The translations under genes and the position numbers were made by a program. 13,896 nt of DNA, taken from positions 1-13,896 of the forward strand of contig JAUXKG010000017.1 of NCBI GenBank assembly GCA_030624355.1, read 5' to 3'. The notes below the pieces were generated by a model. That model was given only the letters and a program-made list of their open reading frames with translations. It made no database searches and had not been told where the DNA came from. This DNA comes from Acidobacteriota bacterium. GTDB taxonomy: Bacteria > Acidobacteriota > UBA6911 > RPQK01 > JADFOI01. Below, in pieces: positions 1 through 5,927 of the stretch. Position 1 is the stretch's first letter, and each line of letters begins with the position of its first letter.

Positions 1-204
1 AGCGGAATCATCGAAAGGAGTGCTGAACGGAATTATTCCTAATCCCCTGGCGCGATCGAAAATAGGTTTGTGCCATTCCCATGGTGTATAGGCTTCACCG
101 TATAGTTTATAGAGAGACATCCCTTCCCAAAGAATATCGGGATTACTGATATGAAACTCCCCTTCGTCCAGGTCGATCGTCATTGTGTCAGGTGTGTAGG
201 TCTG
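1..204 (-). pseudogene. 5'-truncated pseudaminic acid synthase-like fragment (PseI/NeuB family)
   Basis: An open frame on the minus strand runs to the left edge without a stop. It reads QTYTPDTMTIDLDEG, then SLYKLYGEAYTPWEWHKPIF and IPFSTPFDDSA. These are typical of PseI/NeuB sugar acid synthases, which condense phosphoenolpyruvate with an amino-sugar to make pseudaminic or sialic acid-type nonulosonic acids; the YTPWEWHKP stretch points to PseI. In the family, QTYTPDTM is preceded by about 50 residues, including the AE-x-x-x-NH strand of the TIM barrel. Here only a few unrelated codons precede it (ATG at 231, in-frame stop further upstream), and they overlap the end of the oppF-like gene. 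No other upstream frame supplies the missing part. By hand count it is about 47% GC (95 of 204), against 64% in the adjacent 241-360. It is a broken gene or an assembly junction; the 3' end lies outside the window. Confidence 0.8.
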
Positions 205-220
205 CCGGGCCAGCAAACCA

Positions 221-1126
221 CTACCTGGCATCTGAGAGAACCCAGTGGCCCGGGCCTGCTCTTTTCAGTTGACCAGCAGTCGGATGCCGCTCGAGGGGGG
301 TCCATCGGCTTTGCCCGACTTTTTGCCGATTGGACGGGTCGGGTCGAGGGATGGCATCGATGAGCTCTTTGGTGTAGGCATGCAGCGGCCGACTAAAAAT
401 TTCCCCCACCGGCGCCAACTCCACTATGCGGCCCGCGTACATCACAGCCACTCGATCACACAAACATCGAACGGCCGGCAGCGAATGGGAAATAAAGAGA
501 ATGGTTAGCTGAAATTCGCGCTTCAGGGCTTTGAGTAGTCCGATGATTTTTCTCTGAACAGGAATATCCAGCGCTGAGAGCGGCTCGTCGGCTACCAGCA
601 GATCGGGCCGACAGGCCAGAGCTCTTGCAATGGCTACCCGCTGCCTCTGCCCTCCCGAGAGTTCATGGGCATAGCGCACTGCCGTGACCTCCTCCAGTTC
701 TACCATCTGCAAAAGCCGGGCCGCCCAAAGGCGGCGCTCCTGCGGATTTCCCAACCCGTGGATGGCAAGCGGCTCTTGAATAATGCTGTTCACTGTCATG
801 CGTGGATTCAGCGATTCATACGGGTCCTGAAAGATGGCCTGAATTCTTTTTCTTTGCCGGCGCAGTTCACGGGGGGGCAAGCAGAGCCAATCCTGTGCCT
901 GAAAATAGACTTCTCCTGCAGAGGGCTCGATCAGTCTCAAGAGACACCGGGCCAGAGTTGTTTTTCCGCATCCTGATTCCCCCACGATCCCCAGGATCTC
1001 TCCCTGTTGCACCTCGAAAGAGACTCCGTTCACCGCCCGAATCTTATCCTGATTGCCGGTCCATTTGACCCACTCGGAGGCTGGCAGCGGGAAATCTTTG
1101 TGCAAATTCTTTACCTGCAGAATCAT
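221..1126 (-). CDS. oppF: Oligopeptide/dipeptide-type ABC transporter ATPase, OppF/DppF-like
   Basis: This is a 301-residue ATPase that would power peptide (or related solute) import at the cytoplasmic face of the inner membrane. In order it shows Walker A GESGCGKT (about residues 50-57), the Q-loop IFQDPYESLNPRM, signature LSGGQRQR, Walker B LLVADEPLSALD and the H-loop ISHSL. The C-terminus has the HAYTKELIDAIPRPDP opening of the oligopeptide-type extension and ends in GPGHWVLSD, but lacks the Cys-rich segment seen in many OppF proteins. The ATG overlaps the preceding stop as ATGA, so it is coupled to the OppD-like gene. The purine run AAGGGG sits directly before the start. No permease or binding protein is in view. 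Substrate is unknown; Dpp, Gsi or Nik-type roles cannot be separated by sequence. Confidence 0.9.
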   Translation of the reverse strand: MILQVKNLHKDFPLPASEWVKWTGNQDKIRAVNGVSFEVQQGEILGIVGESGCGKTTLARCLLRLIEPSAGEVYFQAQDWLCLPPRELRRQRKRIQAIFQDPYESLNPRMTVNSIIQEPLAIHGLGNPQERRLWAARLLQMVELEEVTAVRYAHELSGGQRQRVAIARALACRPDLLVADEPLSALDIPVQRKIIGLLKALKREFQLTILFISHSLPAVRCLCDRVAVMYAGRIVELAPVGEIFSRPLHAYTKELIDAIPRPDPSNRQKVGQSRWTPLERHPTAGQLKRAGPGHWVLSDAR

Positions 1127-1962
1127 CCCCTTGGCGCTCTCGGATCATCTGAATAAAAGTCTTTGGCGGCAACTAGCAATTCCTGGGTGGCAGGATGCTG
1201 TGCGCGGAGAAGGATTTCATCCACCGCACCTTCTTCTACAGTGCGACCGGCATGCATGACCGCCACTCGATCGGCTACTTGGGCGATGACGCCAAGGTCG
1301 TGAGAGATCATGAGTATCGAAAGGTGGTGTTCTTCCTTCAGTCGGTGCAACAGACCCAGGACTCGCCCCTGCAGGGTGACATCCAGCGAAGTCGTGGGCT
1401 CGTCCGCAATCAAAAGCTGTGGTCGGCAGGAGAGAGCTACGGCAATTAGGACTCGCTGACGCATGCCGCCAGAAAGCTGGTGCGGGTAGGCATTCATGAG
1501 TCGGCTGGGTTCGGGAAAGCCTACTTCCTCCAACAATTCAAGCCCACGAGTCCAAGCGGCCGCCCGGGAGAGTCCCAAGTGCACCCGCATGCCTTCAATC
1601 ATCTGCGAACCGATCTTCATGAGCGGATTCAGAGAAGATTTCGGCTCCTGGAAGATCATGGCAATCCCGCGACCCCTCACGCGGCGCATCTCTGATTCCG
1701 AGAGGGCGGCCAAATTGTTACTCCTGAAGAAAATCTTTTCCGCAGTAATTCTTCCCGGGGGATTGATGAGCCGCAAAACAGAAAGGCCCGTAACTGTTTT
1801 TCCGCAGCCTGATTTTCCTACCAGGCCCAGTGTCTGGCCTGGCTTGATCGTGAAGCTGACGTCTCGAACGGCGGGAATGCCCCCTCGCTCCGACTCGAAC
1901 ACGGTGCTCAGGTGGCTGACCTCCAGCACCAAATCGCGTGGGGATTCATTCGCTTCTGGCAT
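1123..1962 (-). CDS. oppD: Oligopeptide/dipeptide-type ABC transporter ATPase, OppD/DppD-like
   Basis: This is the partner ATPase of the OppF-like protein, about 279 residues from the ATG at 1962. Motifs in order are Walker A GKSGCGKT (residues 49-56), Q-loop MIFQEPKSSLNP, signature LSGGMRQR, Walker B LLIADEPTTSLD and H-loop MISHDL. The MIFQEP...SLNP form is characteristic of the OppD/DppD group. The usual Cys-containing C-terminal extension is missing; the protein stops soon after the HPATQELL helix. Start choice is uncertain: a TTG at 2007 would overlap the mutase stop as TTGA and add 15 residues, but ATG 1962 gives the usual short N-terminus before the LVLEVSHLS strand. Its stop overlaps the OppF start. 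It is probably cotranscribed with the upstream mutase gene, whose stop is 41 nt before ATG 1962. Confidence 0.88.
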   Translation of the reverse strand: MPEANESPRDLVLEVSHLSTVFESERGGIPAVRDVSFTIKPGQTLGLVGKSGCGKTVTGLSVLRLINPPGRITAEKIFFRSNNLAALSESEMRRVRGRGIAMIFQEPKSSLNPLMKIGSQMIEGMRVHLGLSRAAAWTRGLELLEEVGFPEPSRLMNAYPHQLSGGMRQRVLIAVALSCRPQLLIADEPTTSLDVTLQGRVLGLLHRLKEEHHLSILMISHDLGVIAQVADRVAVMHAGRTVEEGAVDEILLRAQHPATQELLVAAKDFYSDDPRAPRG

Positions 1963-1983
1963 AAGCGGCCTGTTGTGATGGAG

Positions 1984-1997
1984 GGGCCGACCGGCCC
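1984..1997 (-). other. GC-rich hairpin between mutase and oppD-like gene
   Basis: In the mRNA sense this is GGGCC-GGTC-GGCCC, a perfect 5-bp G/C stem with a four-base loop. It lies just after the mutase stop codon and about 20 bases before the preferred oppD ATG. There is no U-run after it, so it is not a standard terminator. It could be an mRNA processing or attenuation hairpin between a metabolic gene and transporter genes, or chance in GC-rich DNA. Confidence 0.35.
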
Positions 1998-2003
1998 AGC
2001 TGT

Positions 2004-3602
2004 TCAAACAACAATTTTCTCTTGATGTTCTCCGAATATTTCCCTCATGGCATCGGCAATTTCTCCGACGGTGGCCATCGCTTCCACGGCGGCAATGACG
2101 ACTGGCATCAAGTTGTCTTGTCCGCGAGCCGCCATTCTGACCTTGTCCAACGCAGCGCTGCTCTTTGAAGCATCCCGTTTTTGTCGAAGTGATTCAAGAC
2201 GCCTTTTCTGTTTCTTCTCCACTTCCGGACCAACACGAAGCAGTTCGATCGACCCGTCGTTTTCTTCTTGAAATCGGTTGACACCCACCACTACCTGCTG
2301 TCCGCCCTCGAGGCGTTTTTGGTAAGCATACGCTGCCTCTTGAATCTCTTTCTGAATGTACCCAGATTCGATGACTGCCAGCACGCCGCCCATGGAGCGA
2401 ATCTTCTGCAAGTACGCTTCTGCCTGTTCCTCTAATTTGCCAGTCAGCGCCTCCAGGTACCAGCAGCCCCCCAAAGGGTCGACCACCTGGGCAACAGAGC
2501 TCTCATGGGCAATGATCTGTTGGGTACGAAGCGCCAAGAGGGCTGCTTCTTCAGTGGGCAGAGCCAGCGCTTCATCCTTGGCATTGGTATGCAAAGACTG
2601 GGCACCACCCAAGACGGCGGCCAGGGCCTGAATCGTCACTCGCACAGCGTTGTTGTCGGGCTGCTGGGCGGTCAGGGTACTGCCCGCAGTCTGGGCATGA
2701 AAGCGAAGCGCGCACGACCTTTCATCAGTCGCTCCGAACCGATCCCGCATCAAGCGGGCCCACATCCGACGGGCAGCCCTGAACTTGGCTACCTCCTCAA
2801 AAAAGTCATTGTGGGCATTAAAAAAGAAGGAGAGGCGCGGCGCAAAGTCATCAATTTCCAGGCCCGTCTCCAAGGCCGCTTCTACATAGGATTCCGCGTT
2901 GGCAAACGTAAAGCCGATCTCTTGGGCCGCCGTGCAGCCTGCTTCTCGAATGTGATAACCGCTGATTGAGATAGGGTTCCACCGAGGAACCTGCTGCTGG
3001 CAAAAGGAAAGGGTGTCGGTGATGATTCGCATCGAGGCACGGGCAGGATAGATAAAGGTCCCGCGGGCGATGTACTCCTTCAAAATATCGTTTTGGATGG
3101 TTCCCCTCAACTCTGCCCATGGCTCACCTCGACGACGGGCCAGCGCCAGATAGAGCGCTAACAAAATGAAGGCGGTAGCATTGATTGTCATGGAGGTCGA
3201 AACCTTCGTCAGCGGGATGCCTCGAAAGAGTTGCTCCATGTCCTCCAGGCTGTCGATTGCCACGCCGACCCTTCCCACCTCACCGGCGGCCAACAGGTGA
3301 TCGGAGTCCAGGCCGATCTGAGTGGGCAGATCGAAGGCGACTGACAACCCGGTGGTTCCCTGAGAGAGGAGATACCTATAGCGCTGATTGGATTCTTCAG
3401 CGCTGGCATAGCCGGCGTATTGGCGCATCGTCCAAAGGCGAATTCGGTACATTTCGGGATAAATTCCGCGAGTATACGGGTGCTGGCCCGGGTCGCCCAA
3501 ATCGGTGTCATAGTCAAGGCGCTCCACGTCTTCCGGGCGATAAAAGGCCTTGCGGCTTGGCGTTTCCGGGTCGACTTCGGCAGCTTCAGAGAGGTCCCGC
3601 AT
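2004..3602 (-). CDS. mcmA: Methylmalonyl-CoA mutase, large (alpha) catalytic subunit without B12 domain
   Basis: This is a 532-residue acyl-CoA mutase catalytic subunit that interconverts methylmalonyl-CoA and succinyl-CoA in the cytoplasm, using adenosylcobalamin held by a separate small subunit. The CoA-binding barrel is intact: TRGIYPEMY, RLWTMRQYAGY (Y62), GTTGLSVAFDLPTQ, STSMTINATA, TIQNDILKEYIARGTF (R180), ISISGYHIREAG (H217, the catalytic His), PRLSFFFNAHNDFFEE, TAGSTLTAQQP and VDPLGG. Tyr62 and Arg180 match the substrate-contact residues of methylmalonyl-CoA mutases; isobutyryl-CoA mutases have Phe and Gln there. No DxHxxG cobalamin motif is present, so a small B12-binding partner must be encoded elsewhere. 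The ATG at 3602 follows AAAGCGAA, a weak ribosome site. It heads a run into the two ABC ATPases. Confidence 0.94.
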   Translation of the reverse strand: MRDLSEAAEVDPETPSRKAFYRPEDVERLDYDTDLGDPGQHPYTRGIYPEMYRIRLWTMRQYAGYASAEESNQRYRYLLSQGTTGLSVAFDLPTQIGLDSDHLLAAGEVGRVGVAIDSLEDMEQLFRGIPLTKVSTSMTINATAFILLALYLALARRRGEPWAELRGTIQNDILKEYIARGTFIYPARASMRIITDTLSFCQQQVPRWNPISISGYHIREAGCTAAQEIGFTFANAESYVEAALETGLEIDDFAPRLSFFFNAHNDFFEEVAKFRAARRMWARLMRDRFGATDERSCALRFHAQTAGSTLTAQQPDNNAVRVTIQALAAVLGGAQSLHTNAKDEALALPTEEAALLALRTQQIIAHESSVAQVVDPLGGCWYLEALTGKLEEQAEAYLQKIRSMGGVLAVIESGYIQKEIQEAAYAYQKRLEGGQQVVVGVNRFQEENDGSIELLRVGPEVEKKQKRRLESLRQKRDASKSSAALDKVRMAARGQDNLMPVVIAAVEAMATVGEIADAMREIFGEHQEKIVV

Positions 3603-3607
3603 TTCGC

Positions 3608-3635
3608 TTTACTTCAGATTGGAGTTTGGTATCAT
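3608..3635 (+). promoter_or_regulatory. Candidate extended -10 promoter for the small plus-strand gene
   Basis: TTTACT (3608-3613), a 16-base spacer, then TATCAT (3630-3635) preceded by TGG, i.e. an extended -10. Transcription would start near 3642, giving a leader of about 44 bases to the ATG at 3686. The same 83-bp gap holds TATGAT on the minus strand (3636-3631), which could serve the mutase gene with a leader of about 22 bases, but no good -35 is visible there. Confidence 0.4.
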
Positions 3636-3685
3636 AAATTCAAGGGTAACTCTCAGATACTAGCAGAGTGAAAAGGTCGATTTCA

Positions 3686-3949
3686 ATGGAAGACGATCAA
3701 CTCAAACAGCACCAGAAAAAGCTGGAAGTTGCGATTAATCATGCCCTTACCAAATCTCCGGCGATTGACACAGCCATTGAGGACATCCGCGGTGTAGGCT
3801 TCGACGTCTTCCTGATCATTGAAGCCACCATCGGCTTCAACCGTCGCGAAGGGTCTTCTTCGGTGCCTCAGCAGTCAGCCACCGTGACGCTCAAGCTCAC
3901 CACCCGGGACGAACGGTTTCTCAAGTCTCTCAAGATCAGTCCGGAATAA
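3686..3949 (+). CDS. Small conserved-looking protein of unknown function (87 aa)
   Basis: I do not recognise a named family. The 87-residue protein starts with a charged helix-like stretch (EDDQLKQHQKKLEVAINHAL), continues with an apparent alpha/beta core (AIDTAIEDIRGVGFDVFLII EATIGF) and ends in a polar linker and LKLTTRDERFLKSLKI. No signal peptide, membrane segment or Cys is seen, so it should be cytosolic. ATG 3686 is chosen because AAAAGG lies 9 bases upstream; a GTG at 3668 in the same frame has no clear ribosome site and would add six residues. It stands alone on the plus strand, divergent from the mutase and convergent with the cyclase gene, whose stop is only 13 bases away. The even codon use and the ribosome site argue for a real gene. 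Confidence 0.75.
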   Translation: MEDDQLKQHQKKLEVAINHALTKSPAIDTAIEDIRGVGFDVFLIIEATIGFNRREGSSSVPQQSATVTLKLTTRDERFLKSLKISPE

Positions 3950-3962
3950 GAGCCAGTCCCCT

Positions 3963-4751
3963 TCAGCGGGATTCAAAAACGGCCCAGCCTCTGACCGGAC
4001 CACCCGAACCCTTTTCGATCTTGACAGGAGCGGCGATCAACCAGGCCCCCGATGGAGGCACCTCTTCCAGATTGGCGACGTTTTCTATGTTATAACCACC
4101 AGCTCCATTGACGATATGGTGCACGGAAAAGGTCCGGGAAGGACCGAAATCCACGCTCAGGCTATCAATGCCGATTCCCTTAATGGAACGCTCGGTTACC
4201 AAAAAGGCGGCTGCCTCGTCCGAAAACCCCGGAAAGTGGAGTTGACCCTCGGCGTCTTCGTTTTTGTAGCGGTTGTACTCATCCCAGTACTGCCCCCATC
4301 CGGTCAACGCAAACACAACCGCACCCTCCGGTATCCGTCCATGCTGAGCCTCCCAGGACTGCAAGTCTGCGGTGCGCAGCCGGTAGTCGGCGTTGCCTTG
4401 ACAGGCATCACGAACATCCACCACGACCATGGGTGCGATCAGATCCTGGAGTGAAATTTCGTCCACTGCCGGCTGATCGGCCTCAAAGTGATTGGGGGCA
4501 TCCAGGTGAGTCCCGAGGTGCTCCGGCATGGAGAACACCCCGGAGTAGACGCCGTCGCTCTCCAGCGTCGCAATGGTTTCGAAACGGAAAGAAGAATAAT
4601 TTTCGCCTGGCCAATACGGATTGGATTCATTCAAGGGATAGCTCAGATCAACCACCTGCAAATGGCCGTTGGCGATCTCGGCCAAGCCGGCAGGGGCAGA
4701 CGGGGAGCTGCAGGCGACCAAAAGAGGGAGAAGGCAAGCAAGCCTGTGCAT
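3963..4751 (-). CDS. Cyclase-family (kynurenine formamidase-like) metal hydrolase, predicted lipoprotein
   Basis: This 262-residue protein of the cyclase superfamily (PF04199 type) includes metal-dependent arylformamidases and related amide or lactone hydrolases. The metal site HLGTHLDAPNHF is complete (H78, H82, D84, H88), preceded by NPYWPGE and followed by GIDSLSVDFGPS...VHHIV, GAGGYNIENVANL and PVKIEKGSGGP, all family hallmarks. Unlike the cytosolic kynurenine formamidases it begins with a short lipoprotein signal: basic start, LACLLPLLVAC with a lipobox Cys at position 14, then SSPSAPAG. It should be anchored in the envelope. ATG 4751 shares its A with the selD stop (TGATG), with GAGGTGG as the ribosome site; a GTG one codon upstream is also possible. 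Substrate is unknown and the tie to selenium is not obvious. Confidence 0.88.
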   Translation of the reverse strand: MHRLACLLPLLVACSSPSAPAGLAEIANGHLQVVDLSYPLNESNPYWPGENYSSFRFETIATLESDGVYSGVFSMPEHLGTHLDAPNHFEADQPAVDEISLQDLIAPMVVVDVRDACQGNADYRLRTADLQSWEAQHGRIPEGAVVFALTGWGQYWDEYNRYKNEDAEGQLHFPGFSDEAAAFLVTERSIKGIGIDSLSVDFGPSRTFSVHHIVNGAGGYNIENVANLEEVPPSGAWLIAAPVKIEKGSGGPVRGWAVFESR

Positions 4752-5794
4752 CACTCCACCTCGATGTGAACCTGTCCCAAGGGCCGGACACGCCCAATGA
4801 GCCGGCCGGAAAACCCTTCGGCCTCCAGGTCCTCGCTCAACTGTTTCGCGTCTTCTTCGGGCAGGCTGATCAGCAATCCTCCCGAGGTCTGCGGGTCAAG
4901 CAAAATCCACTGGCGAACCTCTGAAACGCCGTTCCAGGAAATCGCCTCGCCTACATATCGACGATTGGATTCGATCCCTTGTGGCAACAGTCCGCCCTCG
5001 ACCAACTCTTCCAGGCCCGCCATCACCGGCACCTTTTCAGCCTGGAGCGCCAATGTCACACCGCTGCCCCGAGCCAGCTCAAAGGCATGCCCAATCAGGC
5101 CATAGCCGGTAATGTCCGTCACCGCGTGAACAGGATGCCCTCGGAGCAGGTCTACTGCCGGGGCGCTTGATTTTAGCATCCACTCAATCGCCTCTTGTTC
5201 CAGGCTGGAAGGAGTCCGGGCCGCCTTGATGCCGGTGGTGACAATTCCCGTTCCCAGCGGTTTGGTCAGAATCAGAACGTCCCCCGACTGGGCTCCGCTG
5301 TTGGTATACATCCTGTCTGGATTCACAAAACCGGTGACGCAATAACCGAACTTGAGTTCCTTGTCTTGCACCGAATGGCCGCCCACAACAGCCACCCGGG
5401 CTTGTTTCATCTTTTCGCTGCCGCCGCTCAGGATTTCATGTAGGACCGCCTCGTCCAAAGTATCCTTTGGAAACCCCACTAGGGAAAGCGCCAGGCGCGG
5501 AACGCCTCCCATGGCGTAAACATCGCTCAGGGCGTTGGTAGCCGCGATCGCGCCGTACGTGTACGGGTCATCAACAATCGGTGTAAAAAAATCGACAGTC
5601 TGCACCAGCGCGTTTTCGGCATCCAGGCGGTACACTCCTGCGTCATCGGCTGTTTGATAACCAACCAGAACGTTCGGGTCTGAATAAACTTCGATGTCGG
5701 CTAAGGCTCTTTGCAGCACCTCCGGTGCTAACTTAGACGCTCAACCAGCGCAATCGACCATCTGGGTCAATCGTCTCTTCTTCCGAAAAAGCAT
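4751..5794 (-). CDS. selD: Selenophosphate synthetase SelD, itself a selenoprotein (in-frame UGA = Sec18)
   Basis: SelD makes selenophosphate from selenide and ATP, the selenium donor for Sec-tRNA and 2-selenouridine. The frame open from GTG 5719 lacks the N-terminus. Reading upstream through TGA (5743-5741) gives a 347-residue protein starting at ATG 5794: MLFRKKRRLTQMVDCAG, then UGA, then ASKLAPEVLQRAL. This matches the SelD pattern RLTQ...GCxxK, with the UGA at the catalytic Cys (C17 of E. coli) and Lys21 at its Lys20. Other marks are TADDAGVY, VDFFTPIVDDPYTYG, NALSDVYAMGG, VVGGHSVQDKELKFG and TDITGYGLIGH. A hairpin follows the UGA as a SECIS should. TATAAT lies six bases before the ATG, implying a leaderless mRNA. 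It is followed by the cyclase gene in the same operon and is divergent from mnmG. Confidence 0.93.
5715..5743 (-). promoter_or_regulatory. Predicted bacterial SECIS element of selD (UGA plus hairpin)
   Basis: In the mRNA the UGA (5743-5741) is followed by 11 bases, then AGCACC (5729-5724), loop GGA (5723-5721) and GGUGCU (5720-5715): six perfect pairs, extendable by a U-G wobble. The loop starts 17 nt after the UGA and begins with GG. Bacterial SECIS models ask for a small apical loop with a G in the first two places roughly 16-37 nt from the UGA, so this fits at the short end of the spacing range. It would recruit SelB with Sec-tRNA while also encoding residues of SelD. Confidence 0.8.
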
Positions 5795-5800
5795 GGTGTT

Positions 5801-5806
5801 ATTATA
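5801..5806 (-). promoter_or_regulatory. -10 element of selD, leaderless arrangement
   Basis: A perfect TATAAT on the minus strand ends six bases before the selD ATG (5794). A start site about seven bases downstream of the -10 would fall on or next to the A of the ATG, and no Shine-Dalgarno is present. CTGACA (5826-5821) resembles a -35 but the spacer would be only 14 bases, so the -35 is unclear. Confidence 0.6.
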
Positions 5807-5912
5807 CTGCACTCTTCCCCTGTCAGCCGGCTCGGCCAGACCGTCAAGTTGGGCTCCTGAAGAGTTGCATAAACGGCACCCTGCAAATCCTATGCGGGCT
5901 ACTCAGATTCGT

Positions 5913-5918
5913 TATAAT
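5913..5918 (+). promoter_or_regulatory. -10 element of mnmG, near-leaderless arrangement
   Basis: A perfect TATAAT lies nine bases before the mnmG ATG (5928). The expected start site near 5925 gives a leader of about three bases. No Shine-Dalgarno is visible between it and the ATG (GACTCCCCT), and no good -35 sits 16-18 bases upstream. It is the mirror image of the selD promoter at the other end of the 133-bp divergent region. Confidence 0.6.
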
Positions 5919-5927
5919 GACTCCCCT

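Noticed and set aside
1..231. Full-length start of a PseI gene at ATG 231
   Set aside because: The nine codons from this ATG to QTYTPD do not resemble the family, about 50 residues are missing, and an in-frame stop lies just upstream.
5741..5743. Treating the TGA in front of selD as an ordinary stop, with SelD starting at GTG 5719
   Set aside because: The frame upstream encodes the conserved SelD N-terminus, the TGA sits exactly at the catalytic residue, and a SECIS-like hairpin follows. A 322-residue SelD would lack its active-site Cys/Sec and Lys.
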